DNA from: Przewalskia tangutica
Taxonomy: Eukaryota; Streptophyta; Magnoliopsida; Solanales; Solanaceae
Reading direction: 5' to 3'
Assembly (NCBI GenBank): GCA_029844215.1
Contig: CM056738.1
Span: forward strand, 42,172,388-42,236,387
Length of the DNA: 64,000 bases
Shown: piece after piece, positions 44,801 through 54,275 of the stretch
Layout: every line of letters starts with the position of its first letter
Numbering within the stretch: the stretch's first letter is position 1
Translations under genes and position numbers: made by a program
The notes under the pieces: generated by a model
What the model was told of the DNA's origin: nothing
Database searches by the model: none
What the model saw: only the letters and a program-made list of their open reading frames with translations

Positions 44801-46564
44801 TTCCTTCGCTTTTCGAGAGTCAAACTTTTTAATTTTGGCCGTGTTAGAATATAAAATCTTTAAATTTTTTGAAATAAAATTTACATATTTGGAAACTACT
44901 CCTTCCGTCCCAAAAAGATTGACACTTTTCGCTTTTCGAGAATCAAACGAGTTATTCTTTTACCATAATTTTTTCATATGTCTTTTAAATATTTTAAATT
45001 ATTAATTATGGTGACTTATAGTACTTTTTACGTAGTTTTCAAATATGGAATTTTATTCGAAAATTTTAAAGATTCTATGTTCTGACACGTGGTCAAAATT
45101 AAAAAAATTGACTCGAAAAGAAAAAAAGTGATAATCTTTTTGGGACGGAGGGAGTACTAAAAAGTACTATAAGTCACCATAATTAATAATCTAAAATATT
45201 TAAAAGATATATAAATTATAAATATTCATATGTTGAAAAAATTAAGCGTTTAAAGTTATTAAGTGTTCAAATTTAAATATTAGATTTTAATATGTAAATG
45301 TATATTCAAATTCAAACATCTTAACTTAACCTAATGATCTAAACATAAAACTTAAATTCTTGAAGATTAGAGTGGACTGAATAATCTCAAAAGAGTGGAA
45401 AAAAAGGTTCTACGTAGGATAAGATATTACCTGTTCACAGAAAGTGAGATTATTGGAGTAAGCAACTATGAAGCGGCATCCTTCCACCTTTGTACATTCC
45501 TTTTCAAAAATTCCAATGACTGCAGATTCATTCTTGAAAGATCTTGGTCCATTATTAACTCTCATGAACATTGTCATTCCGATTACCGGCATTCCCCTTC
45601 TGTTCACATCCGATAGCCTACCTTCCAAGCTCACATTACAATATATTCTCGCCTTACACCTTAGCAAATCATATACTTCAATCCTTTTTTGTCTAGACAT
45701 GCCTCCTTCATTATGTCTCATCACCACAGCATCCTCAAAACAATTAGCTACACTGTTTTCAAAAGTTTCAATATGAAGTGGTTCACCAAAAGTAGCTTGC
45801 ATTAAAGATTTCAACCAGGGTCCCATTTTAATCCTAAGTTCACCCCAATGATACAAAATCCATCTAGTGGGAATAAGTGAACACTGGTTCTTGATATGCC
45901 ATGCTACAAATGGTACCATAGCTGACAAGCCATGCCAAATGTTGTCATAATTATAGTGGTTATAAGAAACAAATGTGATACCTTTTTTTAAGGTGGAATT
46001 GTCAGGCAAAAATTCAGGCCATGCTAGTGCATGTGAATTCCATGCACCATCATGAGTGTCATTACCTTTAAGGCACAAAAGTCTACCTTTTGATGCACTT
46101 GAAGGGAATCTTTGGTATTGAACTTCACCTTCTTCATGTGTGTCATACATGGAGCTCATGAACCATGTGTGTCCTTGTTGAGCTGTGGAGGAGTAACGTA
46201 AGTCTTTGAGGGGAAGAAATGTAACTGATTCGCAGAGTTTCTTGGCCATTGATTTGGTGAGATTATTTTCATCATTATTGAAAGTTGATGTGCTTGGAGT
46301 CGTGTTGATGATGACCTTTTGCCATTGATTCAAGAAAGCCCATGATGGTAATGGAGATGAGGAAGGAGAAGAAGGTGGGATTTGTAAAGATTGGATTTGG
46401 AAAAGAATGAAAAGAAGGGCGCAAGTGATGAGGAGATATATGGAGAATTTTGGTGAGTACAATGAAAAGAATGAACCTGTCTTAGGATGTTGTTTAGGAT
46501 GGGATGGTTTATTCTGGTTACTGATGGTTCTTTCTGTTTGTGATAAGCCTACTGATCTGGTCAT
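35492..46564 (-). CDS. Golgi glycosyltransferase family 61 gene: join of 45431-46564 and 35492-35890, reversed
   Basis: The spliced product is 510 residues (378 + 132). It is a type II membrane protein: a short basic N-terminus, one membrane span at about residues 40-60, a Pro/Ser-rich stem, then the DUF563 domain. Conserved phrases in order are WNSHALAWPEFLPDNS, NYDNIWHGLSAMVPFVAWH, RWILYHWGELRIKMGPW and, after the splice, DILISPHGAQLTNMF. Family members in plants add xylose, arabinose or GlcNAc to wall xylans or glycoproteins in the Golgi; the acceptor cannot be told from sequence. The sole intron is 9540 bp and full of transposable elements. Splice phase is 0 and both sites are canonical. 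Single-gene neighbourhood; no operon-like context. Confidence 0.88.
36219..37240 (+). pseudogene. L1-type LINE ORF2 fragment (post-RT, zf-RVT)
   Basis: The translation SGQLINMEKSAIFFSKNT, GLxxVIGRSKK, FNNFW-GGQDE, then, after a frameshift at a run of ten G (36445-36454), 'HFAIPKVKGGLEFRDLKAFN', LAKTAWRVLKNPDSL and VLKRKYFQDC is the classic region after RT in plant L1 elements. It ends in the RNase H/zf-RVT segment (LSRLRRNDRLLWHFTKSGIYEVKSGY), decaying to about 37240. Both RT and endonuclease are missing. It lies inside the GT61 intron on the opposite strand to the gene. Confidence 0.8.
37268..38498 (+). pseudogene. Truncated Ty1/copia RT-RNase H (Ale/Retrofit-like)
   Basis: It starts in the RT N-terminus (NDPNWKIIMTDEYNSIIDNK, TWELVPRPSGVN) and reads RHKARLVGDGKTQ, CGETYSPVIKPTTIRTVLSL, HQLDVNNIFLHGDLNE. 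After a stop at 37737 and frame changes it gives YVDDIILTASSDA (about 37850-37885, catalytic YVDD). RNase H follows, with TPVDTKLKLGD, YRSLADALQYITFTRPDI, YTDADWGGCPDTRRSTSGY and STLSRSSAEAEYRGVANV, ending abruptly at about 38490. No LTR was found on either side. Related to, but distinct from, the complete copia at 38803-44666. Confidence 0.85.
38510..38797. repeat. CAT/ACC-rich low-complexity island
   Basis: Runs of CATCATCAC and ACTACCACCA leave long Pro/Thr/His frames on the plus strand that are not genes. Matching ACCACC-rich DNA continues after the copia at 44672, so the copia inserted within this island. Confidence 0.6.
38803..38985 (-). mobile_element. 3' LTR of the complete copia element
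   Basis: 183 bp on the plus strand from TGTAAGATGATATTAAT to ATACATGTTTACA. It matches 44460-44666 except for about 24 bp missing near 38885. TSD CATAC at 38798-38802. Confidence 0.9.
39032..40450 (-). pseudogene. Copia reverse transcriptase-RNase H of the intronic element
   Basis: Reading down from 40450: VNMIHCLWLFRHK, RYKTRLVANDTNQQ, CGETFSPVVKPATIRTVLSI and HQLDVKNAFMG (40392-40153), then LRKSLYGLKQAPRAWYDRFV (40100-40030) and 'AYLLLYVDDIVLTVSS' (about 39955-39905, YVDD intact). Next are EKMSYFLGISVIRSS, YRSLAGALQYLTFTRPDIT and CPDTRRSTSGF (39850-39400). After a scrambled stretch (39255-39355) comes the RNase H end 'MYCDNISAIYLSHNPVQHQ' and the tail 'YADIFTKELPE' (39228-39032). At least four frame changes are visible. 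Confidence 0.85.
40468..40980 (-). pseudogene. Copia integrase-RT linker, Pro/Ala-rich with GC-rich cassette
   Basis: It contains 'SRHVTFDETTFPF' (the usual HVxFDE box after copia integrase) and then a low-complexity Pro/Ala/Ser linker encoded by GC-rich DNA (about 40655-40805) with repeated GCGCC/GCCGCGGCGC strings. Two overlapping frames are open here, so the correct one changes partway. Confidence 0.6.
41099..41759 (-). pseudogene. Copia integrase of the intronic element
   Basis: From 41743: CVSCSLGKHTRLPF (zinc-finger end), FDIIHADLWTSHVSSSLGHK (first catalytic Asp), YYLILLDDFSHFVWLYPLK. Then 'FCTNNGMVFRFSCPHTSPQNGKAGR' (41371-41290), where G-K-A-G-R stands for the usual G-x-x-E-R, so the catalytic Glu region appears altered. 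The N-terminal 'W-H-N-R-L-G-H' is split by the solo LTR at 41760. Inactive. Confidence 0.8.
41760..42899 (-). mobile_element. Solo LTR (1140 bp) nested in the copia integrase
   Basis: Plus-strand ends are TGATGCGCGATTTATGC and AATACACCGATCA, flanked by CCTAT at 41755-41759 and 42900-42904. Removing it rejoins the copia codons for W-H-N-R-L-G-H exactly, proving the junctions. On the minus strand it starts TGATCGGTGTATTTTATATA. It contains a GC-rich cassette (42595-42715) and no coding region. Lineage probably Ty3/gypsy (Athila/Tat-like), tentative. Confidence 0.85.
42906..43375 (-). pseudogene. Copia protease of the intronic element
   Basis: The frame reads LGHAFSSLNMQQPDNNWYMD-SGATSHLT near 43350-43290: the D-S-G active-site triad of copia protease, preceded by W-Y-M as usual. 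GSGHRIPVKGF and LYAPHVIKNLISIRKF lead into the pre-integrase region, which ends at the solo LTR. Frame breaks near 43037. Confidence 0.85.
43362..44324 (-). pseudogene. Copia gag (UBN2 type) with a nonsense codon
   Basis: Gag starts MTTPDSSTLSDTSTSA at 44324. A TGA near 44163 replaces the expected Trp codon in 'YSPW-x-ELF', after which the frame is open from 44129 to 43362 (255 codons). Residues include FTWRRLDADVKQWIYGSIS, AYxKEQFNNTRPENFSNMTE, YCRQLKLLADQLSNVDTPV and LPKGDYDTLATMIQQADPLP, all characteristic of UBN2 gag. The C-terminal part is Pro/Gln/Arg-rich and GC-rich, and changes frame around 43640. No CCHC knuckle is seen. Confidence 0.85.
44446..44459 (-). other. Primer-binding site of the intronic copia
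   Basis: On the minus strand TGGTATCAAGAGCC, directly after the 5' LTR; a variant of the tRNA-iMet site. Confidence 0.85.
44460..44666 (-). mobile_element. 5' LTR of the complete copia element
   Basis: 207 bp, plus-strand TGTAAGATGATATTAATC to ATACATGTTTACA, containing TATATATAGAG near 44510. TSD CATAC follows at 44667-44671. Confidence 0.9.
44768..45240. mobile_element. Outer Stowaway-like MITE, interrupted by a sister copy
   Basis: Segments 44768-44898 and 45157-about 45240 are two halves of an element of the same family as 44899-45154, in the opposite orientation. For example 'CTAAAAAGATTGATTCCTTC' at the left, and 'AAGTACTATAAGTCACCATAATTAAT' at the right matches the inner copy reversed. 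The right terminus has decayed. Confidence 0.65.
44899..45154. mobile_element. Stowaway MITE, well preserved, inserted in its own family
   Basis: 256 bp, CTCCTTCCGTCCCAAAAAGA at the left and CTCCCTCCGTCCCAAAAAGA at the reversed right end, a nearly perfect terminal inverted repeat; TA at 44897-44898 and 45155-45156. Non-coding. It lies in the GT61 intron 275 bp from the donor site. Confidence 0.9.
45431..46564 (-). CDS. Glycosyltransferase family 61 (DUF563), exon 1
   Basis: 1134 bp, exactly 378 codons, from ATG at 46564 to a CAG/GTAATA donor. Residues 1-39 are cytosolic and basic. FSIYLLITCALLFILFQI (about 40-57) is the signal anchor. A Pro/Ser stem follows, then HTWFMSSMYDTHEEGEVQYQ, WNSHALAWPEFLPDNS, NYDNIWHGLSAMVPFVAWH, YHWGELRIKMGPW, AVVMRHNEGGMSRQKR and 'RFIVAYSNNLTFCEQ' at the splice. 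There are several N-glycosylation sequons, as expected for a lumenal domain. Length, order and intron position match plant DUF563 genes with two exons. The start was chosen because it is the first ATG after the TATA box. Confidence 0.92.
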
Positions 46565-46656
46565 TTTGGCTTAGTAAAAGAAAAGGACTTAAATGTGAAG
46601 CTTTAATGATAATGGAGTCACCTTTGTAAAGACATAAAAAGACGGATATGTATGTG

Positions 46657-46664
46657 TTTATATA
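46657..46664 (-). promoter_or_regulatory. TATA box of the GT61 gene
   Basis: On the minus strand TATATAAA, 93 bases before the ATG, a normal distance for a plant promoter with a short leader (start expected near 46625). Confidence 0.6.
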
Positions 46665-47039
46665 TTCCATGTACACTGAGTAGGAACGTGAGTAGTGTGA
46701 GGATACGAGCTTAATGTTTTGTCATTGTTAGCTTTAAAGGGATGAAGAGGAAACACAAGTTAAATGGCTAACAAAGGAAACAAAGAAATACTAAAAGAAG
46801 ACAGGCCACTAATAAAGTTAAGCACAGTTTAAGCACTGAAGGCTCAAATATTCCGAGTAAGGTACTTCTCATGAAATTGGTTCATCCCAAGTGCATTATG
46901 AAAATTTAATAGTTAACTAACCTAACTTAGATTATAAGAGAAATAGACAATAGTTAATGGTCAAAACACACAATAACTATCATTTTTTCGCGAGTTTCAC
47001 ACCCCAACTATCAGCTATTATTCTTTTTTCTACATCCAA
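46665..47039. other. Upstream region of the GT61 gene, no other gene
   Basis: A+T-rich promoter-side DNA up to the hAT remnant. No further element identified. Confidence 0.5.
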
Positions 47040-47860
47040 GAGCGGGTACGGGGCGGGTCCCGGCGGTCGGGACCTGACGGATCTGGGGAGGGCGGGATCA
47101 GTCCCCCGGCGGGACTGGCGTGATCCGCCGATGTCTCGTCCCGTCGGTAAAGGGGACCGGTATTATCGGGGCGGGTCGGGGTCGGGTTTTATGTTTTTTT
47201 TTTCCACTTAATTTAAAAAAAATAACATATATAAACACCTCAATAATTGAACAAGATAGTGTAATAAAAACATGACTGTTTTTGTGCCTCCTATATTATT
47301 TAATAGAAATATGATTTTTTTTATAATACAATTTTAAAATTGCAACTTTGTGTTGTTCAAAAGTTGCAAATCACATAGTAAAATTGTAATTAAAAAAATA
47401 TATTTTTATAAACACCTATTCTAGTTTCTTCACAATGTCTTGTGGTTCTTCGGTTGGAATTGGAATTTGTTGGACAAATTTCTCAACGTCGCTTCCACCT
47501 CCGATGGATAAGATTTCGTTGTAGTTGTAGTCGTTTTCTTTGTTGATCTCCGGTTGACCGCACCTTCTAGACTCCGCTCGTCCAATCTCTGAATAAAACT
47601 GCAATCTTCAAGCTGTCTCCGGTTAATGAGTGTCTGTGCTCTCCTATTTGAAATCTTTCGGCAGAAAAAAGCGCTTTCAGACGCTGTTGATGACGCTTGA
47701 ATGTTCAACACATCTCATGCCATCTTAGATAGTGTCAGAAATGTCTTCTCATTCTCCCTTCAATATTTCAGCAAGTCTTCACGTCATTCTTCATTGGCAA
47801 TTGATTTATACGGTATAACACCATGCAAAATAAAAACATCAAACTCGATAACTTGATTAG
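47040..47860 (-). pseudogene. hAT transposase C-terminus and GC-rich hAT end
   Basis: On the minus strand, 'EKTFLTLSKMA-stop-DVLNIQASSTASESAF' (47740-47660) is the hAT C-terminal dimerisation region, where the family has 'FPVLSKMARDVLNIQASSVASESAFSAG'. Decayed codons for 'LFRDW'-like sequence follow. About 200 bp downstream lies a block rich in GGGGCGGGTC and GGGACCGG (47040-47205), the subterminal DNA typical of plant hAT elements. Only the 3' part survives; the left end cannot be fixed and no 8-bp duplication was found. Confidence 0.7.
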
Positions 47861-47939
47861 GGAGAAGCTACAAGGAAGCAATAAAGGCACATGCCCATGC
47901 CTCTTTGATGTTGATCTCCAGGATGGTGGAAGGCGAGCT

Positions 47940-49197
47940 CGCACGTAAGAATGGGCATGTCCGGTGAGTATGCTTAGGAAAATTACTGCTTTCAAACTCA
48001 AATCGAATTTCTCAATATGTCATTGTGATGTTTGTCCATTAGCTAGACAAACAAGAAAGTCTTTCCCTGACAGTATGAGTAGAACTGAAATGCCTTTCCA
48101 ACTTTTACACTTGGATGTCTGGGGTCCTTATAGAGTGTCATCTTATGATAATATGAGATATTTTCTTACTGTGGTGGATGATTACACTAGATGGACATGG
48201 ATTTTCCTATTACACATTAAATCTGATGTGATGTCTGTTCTTAAAAACCTGTTTCTGCAAATAAAAACTCAGTTTAATGTGGTCATTGAAAGTGATGATA
48301 ATGGGCGGAATCGAAGTTAACACCCTTGCATGTTTAGATCTCTTTAATGAGTTAGGGATCACACACCAAAGGTCCTGCCCTTATACCCCACAGCAGAATG
48401 AAGTAGTTGAAAGGAAACATAGGCACATTTTGGAGATCGCCAGGGCCATTAAGTTACAAGGTCACCTACCAGTTAAATTCTGGAGTGAATGTGTGCAGTC
48501 TGCTGTTTATGTCATTAACAGGGTTCCTACTGTCATATTAGGGAATATCTCACCCTATGAGAAGTTGTTTAACAACATACCTTCACTTTCACACTTGAGG
48601 GTGATAGGATGTCTTTGCTATGCCTCAAATTTGGTAAGCAAGGACAAGTTTGAACCAAGGGCCATTAAGGCAGTGTTACTTGGATATGTTGTTAACAGGA
48701 AAGGATACAAGCTGCTGAACTTGTCTGATGAGACAGTTTTTGTTAGCAGAGATGTCACTTTTCATGAAAACATATTCCCCTACCAACAATTCAAGGAGAA
48801 TGGAGACTCACCTATACTTCCATGCTCTGATCATAATCTGTTTCCTGATGTTACACAGGCTCCCTCACAGTCTATAGTGGAGAGTATGAGCATACATAAT
48901 GAGCAGGCTTCTGGAGGAGGACCAGCAGATGCAGAGGTGGAGGTGCCAGCAGAGGTGGAGGTGCCAGCAGAGGTGCAAGTGTCACTAGAAGGGCCATCCT
49001 CTGCTGACAACCATGTAGCCAACTTGGAAGATGGAAAGGATGCAGAGGGACCTGGTGTTGCTGAGGACATTAGAAGGTCTAACAGAGCAAGGAAAACTCC
49101 AATCTGGTTGAATGATTTCTTGCATCCAGGATCTACACACAGTCAGGCAGGATGTGTATACCCAATGTCAAAGGTGATGGACTACACTGGGGTTTCT
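47940..49197 (+). pseudogene. Copia (Tork-like) pre-integrase and integrase, left half of a split element
   Basis: It starts near 47940 with 'GHV-x-VSMLRKITAFKLKSNF' (one base short), then CHCDVCPLARQTRKSF (zinc-finger cysteines), QLLHLDVWGPYR (first Asp), FLTVVDDYTRWTWIFLL, 'NTLACLDLFNELGITHQRSC' and PYTPQQNEVVERKHRHILE (catalytic Glu region; N-E where N-G is usual). The C-terminus has YEKLFNNIPSLSHLRVIGC, ARKAVLLGY-like 'AVLLGYVVNRKGYKLLNL' and an acidic linker with AEVEVP repeats. It breaks at 49197 where a gypsy element was inserted. Gag and the 5' LTR are missing. Confidence 0.85.
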
Positions 49198-51534
49198 TGT
49201 CACGACCCGACCCCGGGGCCGCGACTAGTACCTCATGGGTACCACACCGTATATGTCGAGAATAGCAATAACATACATAACTTTATAAAAGGGTAAACAT
49301 CACCGCCACCGATAAGGTCGCCTCCATAAACATACTTAAACAAAGTATTTATAATATAACCGGTTTTGTAGCCCAAACACATACGTGACCACGCACTTAA
49401 AGATAACAATCGTATGGACAGTCCCCGCCATACCCCTGAATGTACAAATACCTATAGCATCGGGAATATCCGTACTAAAATAATAAGCTTCGGAGGAGTG
49501 GAGCTTCGACGAAGAGTGATCCTAAGAACGAGGATCCTCAATCGCTTACCTTACCGCGGCATTGAACGCACCCCGAGGAAGGGTCGACACAATATGTACC
49601 AAGTATGTAAAGTCGAAAAATACTATAATAATGATATCATAAGTCCGAAAGTGTTGAGTCATGGAAGTCAATAAAATACCTTTTCAGGCCTTGCTAACAA
49701 TGAGAGTGACAAGTATATATATATATATATGATCGCATAAAATAGAGGCTCGTGATCAAGACGGTACCTCGCCGTAGTATCAATAAAACCATCCTACTCG
49801 GGACTATTTCACCCGCACGGGTCCCGTGGACCCGTGAGGTACTCTGCATCGGTACTGTACCAAAGACGGGACTATTTCACCCGCATAAGCCCATAAGGAC
49901 TCGCATGAGGTATTCCTCGCATCATGGGTAGCAAATCCACGGAACAGGTGGTATAACGATCTTGGGGACTTTCCCCTCAGATATACTCTTACCCTAAAAC
50001 AGATGGTATAACGATCTTGGGGCTGTACTCCTCAGATATACTCTTACACTGGAGCAGATGGTATAACGATCTTGGGGCTTGCCCCTCAGATATACTCTTA
50101 CACTGGTGCAGATGGTATAACGATCTTGGATCTACCCCTCAGATATACTCTTACACTGGAGAAGGTGGTATGCCGATCTTGGGGCTTGCCCCTCAGACAT
50201 ACTCTTATCCTGGAGAAGGTGGTATAACGATCTTGGGGCTTGCCCCTCAGATATACTCTTACCCTAGCTCAAACTGTCATCATATCATAATCATAAATAA
50301 GTTAAGAAACTTATAACTTCTTATTAGTCTTGTTCATATACCCTCTCATTTTAGTTTACCTAAGGCACTTAACCATATCTTTAATAAAAGAATACCGGGA
50401 GTTTAACCCAAGTACTATATACTTCAACTCTTTTGAAAATGACTCTTCTTTATACATAAAAACCTTTGGGCAATTGATACCTTAAAATCAAGTTGCCTCT
50501 CCATATACTTATCTTATTTAGAGTAAATCTCTTCTCATTAACCTTTTATGAAGCTAATAAACCAACTTCCCATAAAGTTGTTATATTAACTCTACACTTT
50601 AGTAAAATCATACTTTTCCCCTAACTAAGGGAATTATACATTCTTAAAATGAAACAAGTCATTATATACTTAAAACGAGTAAGAATACCAAATCTTGTAC
50701 GTCTACCGTACTACATAGTTTCATCTATTCATGCTCAAGAGATAGGAAAACTTCACATACCTCTTTGGTCAATCCACTTGCTAAGCTCAACTACCGCAAG
50801 TAATATTTCAACCTATAATAATCATGATACGTTTGTTAACCTCTAATCTCAAAGTAGAACAATCTAATTTCAAGGCCACTAAATTCTATGGAAAATTGGC
50901 GATTTCCTTTGTTTCTACTCACTTTGCCACCTTTCTCAAGGCCGAATTTATCATCAAAAACACTACATTTAAGGTCCAATCAATCCAACAATTCAAAGGG
51001 GATTACATACCCAAAATTCTGCCAATATGTTTACAACAATTCACTTAACAATTCTAAGGTAGTTTTTAGGCTACAACATGCTCATTTTTTCTTTTAACCA
51101 ATCCTTTCATATCCCAACCACATTCCTGAAACCTCCGCAGGCTCTCTGAACTTTCGGCGCCGCGGCCCTGCTGTCCTGGCGCCGCGGCGCTGCAACTTCA
51201 GCGACCCTCGATTTTAGGCGTCCGCGTCTGCATCCGGCGCCGCGCCCTCGCCGCTTTGCAAACGCATTTCGCCCGATCACGCTGAACTTGTAACTCTCAT
51301 AACTTTCTACTCCGACGTCCCTATCGATTTAACGGTTGCGTTGGAATCTAGACTCAACGAACTACGCCTAGGCCTTTAAAATACTTAGGAACTCTCAATG
51401 AATCGGGTCATAACCCGCCTCAAAGTTGACTAAAACCCGTCCGGAATAATCCGTCAACCTATCCTTTGAAAATTTTAAGTCTTACATGCTTTCGTACGCT
51501 CTCATATGTAGGGTCAGAACTACGGGGTATAACA
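49198..51534 (-). mobile_element. 3' LTR of the second Tekay/Del-type element
   Basis: 2337 bp, plus-strand TGTCACGACCCGACCCCG to ACGGGGTATAACA. It contains a (TA)n run at 49717-49729, a 54-bp minisatellite (49945-50267) and a GC-rich cassette (51155-51250). It lacks a segment of about 450 bp that is present in the other LTR (about 57848-58290). TSD TTTCT at 49193-49197. Confidence 0.88.
49945..50267. repeat. 54-bp minisatellite (6 units) in the left LTR
   Basis: Units read 'CAGATGGTATAACGATCTTG' followed by GGGCTTGCCCCTCAGATATACTCTTACACTGG split over the remaining bases. GGGGCTTGCCCC is itself a small palindrome. An open frame of 99 codons across the array (50017-50316) is a by-product. The right LTR carries the same unit inverted. 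Confidence 0.9.
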
Positions 51535-51547
51535 TTTCCCCCCCTTA
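51535..51547 (-). other. Polypurine tract of the second Tekay element
   Basis: Minus-strand TAAGGGGGGGAAA abutting the LTR start TGTTATACCCCGTA. Confidence 0.75.
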
Positions 51548-51909
51548 GAAACATTCGTCCCGAATGTTCCTTCTAGGCTTACTCAAATCATATTATCGAC
51601 ATAGACCCTCTCAACTACTCTTTTGCAAAATAAAGAAGCTCCACGAGCCACAACATACTTAAGCGAAATTACTAAATCAAAACTAACAAGCAGGAAAGTA
51701 GGTTACGGAGGTATAGGAATAAATGAGGATACTTCTTCATCATATCGCCCTCTGCTTCCCATGTCATTTCCTCCTGTTGCTCCGCCATAGCACCTTGAAG
51801 CCACATCTTTCGCTCAAGTCGCTAACTCGACGATCGAGTATCGCTATGGGACTCTCCTCATACGATAACTCCTCTGTCACTTGGACATCCCGAACCGGTG
51901 CACTCTAGA

Positions 51910-53060
51910 TGGATCTCAATACATTTCCGCAACATGACACATGAAAATCGGATGCACCGCCTCCAAATCGGACGGAAGATCTAACTCATGCGCAACCTTG
52001 CCTACCCTACTGACAACTGATACGCCCAATGTACCTCGTGCTAAGCTTCCCTTCTTTCCAAATCTCATCACGCCTTCACGGGCGATACTTTTAGAAAAAC
52101 CCAATCATCTATCTCGAAGTGTCGACGCCGATGATCTGCATACGACTTTGCCGACTCGAGCCGCCAACAATCACTCTCGGATAAGCTTCACCTTATCCAT
52201 CGCTCACGAACTAAGTCCGCCCGACTAATCGAACTTCTCCCACTCGAACCAGCCTATCGGTGACCTGCACTTCTCCCGTATAAGGCCTCATAAGGCGCCA
52301 TCCGAATACCGGAATGGTAGCTATTGTTATAAGCAAACTCCACAAGAGGTAAATGATCCTCCCACTACCTGAACTCAATAACACAAGCCCGCAACATATC
52401 CTCGTTGTCGGATAGTGCGCTGTCCGTCGATACCGGGATGAAACGCCGCATCGAGACTCACCTGTGTCCCTAATCCTTCCGAAAAGACCTCCGAAATTAG
52501 CCGAGAACCGGGCTCTCTATCTCGATATAATCGACACCGGACTCGTGCGCCTCACAATCTCTCTAATATATAATCGCATAGTCCTCACCAAAACGCTGCT
52601 CGTTATCGGAAGGAAATGGGCTGATTTCGCCACCGTCGACAATCACCCAAATGGAATCATGCTTCCTCCGAGTGGTAGGTAGCCCCGTAATAAAATCCAT
52701 ATTTATCACCTCCCACTTCCAAGTCGGAATATCAATGGCTGCAATGACCACCGGCTTCGTGCTCAATCTTAACTCACGACAATTCGCACTGCGTACGAAC
52801 TCCGCAACGCCCTCTTTAGGCCATCCCACCAATACACGATTCGAGGTCATGGTACATCTTAGTCGACCCGGATGAATAGAATAACGAGCACCGCGTGCTC
52901 CCCTGCACTCCATCGACGAAGTCCTCGCCACATCGGGAACACACAACCGCTCAAATCTTAGCACCCCATCAGTGCTACTCAAATGAACTCTTCTCCTTCG
53001 AATATGGAATCTCTGCATCGCACTAAAATCGGATCCTCATATCACGCTCTTTACCTCTCG
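51910..53060 (-). pseudogene. Gypsy integrase, multiply frameshifted
   Basis: From 53018 downward: 'DGVLRFERLCVPDV' and 'ARYSIHPG' (HHCC finger region), EFVRSANCRE, 'IDIPTWKWEVINMDFITGLP' and HDSIWVIVD. Further scraps are read in other frames to the C-terminal 'GVMRFGKKGSLARGTLG' and 'LEAVHPIFMCHVAEMY' (52075-51916), standing for 'VHPVFHVSMLRRY'. Many codons are missing in short GC-rich bits. Confidence 0.8.
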
Positions 53061-53081
53061 ACGATAAGACTCAAGAACCTC

Positions 53082-53640
53082 TCAACCCGAATTCTCACTA
53101 TCGTAATCAACCAAACGAACCCCAAGGCTCGCTAATGATGTAACTCTCGACCATATCCTCTTCCCCGTCAACATCGCATGCACTATCCATCGACCGCGAC
53201 TGGCGGCATCCGCAACCACATCGCCTTCCCGGTGGTATAGAATATCAACATCGTAATCCTTAAGTAGCTCCAACCACCGCCTCGCCGCAAGTTCACTTCC
53301 TTCCGCCGAAGATGTACCGAGACTCTTGTGGTCCGTGTAAATGTCCACATGAACTCCATATAAATAATGCCTCCAGATCTTTAAGGCATGAATCACCACG
53401 CTAACCTAAGTCATGCGTGGGATAGTTCTTCTCATGCTTCCTAAGCCGCCGAGACGCATAAGCTATAACTCTGCGGCCGCATCAAAGACGCACTCCAAGC
53501 CCGACACTGATGCGTCACAATAAAACCACATATCCATCTAAGCCCTCCGGAAGAGTAAGAATCTGGGCGGCCAACTTCTCCTTTAGCAATCGGAAACTTT
53601 CTCACAAGTATCCGCCCACCGAACATAGCCGCTTCGAGTC
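53082..53640 (-). pseudogene. Gypsy RNase H domain
   Basis: 'MVIHALKIWRHYLYGVHVDI' and YTDHKSL (active-site Asp), then a garbled stretch, RRWLELLKDYDVDILYHREG and VVADAASR, the normal end of the Tekay RNase H. The upstream part (VVYCDAS-like) is out of frame near 53500. Confidence 0.75.
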
Positions 53641-53644
53641 GCCT

Positions 53645-54275
53645 TAGTCAAAGTCTTTGAAATAGAAGCAAACTTCTACAAACCTCCGATAATAACTCGC
53701 AAGGCCCAAAAGCCGCGCACTTCCATCGGTGTAGCTGGTCCGCCAAGTTCGATCGCCTCAATCTTAGTCAGACAACCCGAATACCGCTTACCCGATAACA
53801 TGTCCTAAGAAAGCCACCGACGTCAACTAACTCGTGACTTCGAGAACTTGGCATACAATCACGGTCTCGGAGGACTCTCAATACCGCCTCAAATGACCAG
53901 ATGCTCCGCTGCGTGCGCGAATATACCAAGATATCATCGATAAACACTATAACGAACATATCCAAGAATGGCTCGAACACCCTATTCATCAAATCCATGA
54001 ATATCACTGGGCGTTGGTCAACCCGAACGACATCACTCAACTCATAGTTCCCTATACCGGTCCCGAATGCGTCTTTGGGATATCTATCTCTCTAACTCGC
54101 ACTGATGATAACTGCATCAGTCTATCTTGAAAACACTTTGCGACTCAAATCGGTCAAACAAATCGTCAATCCCGGGAGGGATATCTGCTTGATAGTTACC
54201 TTGTTCACCGTAATCAATACACATACGCAGCTGGCCCCATCCTTCTTCTTTACAAATAACACCGTGCTCCCATGA
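53645..54275 (-). pseudogene. Gypsy reverse transcriptase
   Basis: The clearest segment, about 54000-53930, reads 'IFMDLMNRVFEPFLDMFVIV' and FIDDILVYSRT, so the FIDD catalytic pair is intact here. Before it, 'GSTVLFVKKKDG'-like remnants lie near 54240. After it, 'RVLRDRDCMPSSRSHEL' stands for the conserved 'LRxxxLYAKFSKCEF' with lost bases. Confidence 0.7.

Larger units (their letters stand above)
35891..45430 (-). other. Giant transposon-filled intron of the GT61 gene
   Basis: 9540 bp with donor GTAATA (45430 downward) and acceptor TTTTTACAG (ending 35891). It contains, left to right, an L1 fragment, a truncated plus-strand copia, a CAT/ACC-rich island, a complete minus-strand copia bearing a solo LTR, and nested Stowaway MITEs. 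The gene and the complete copia share orientation, so premature polyadenylation in the copia LTRs is possible. Confidence 0.85.

Noticed and set aside
45395..45776. Plus-strand frames opposite GT61 exon 1
   Set aside because: Shadows of the conserved minus-strand exon.
50017..50316. 99-codon frame with repeated YNDLG/SDILL peptide
   Set aside because: By-product of the 54-bp minisatellite in the LTR.
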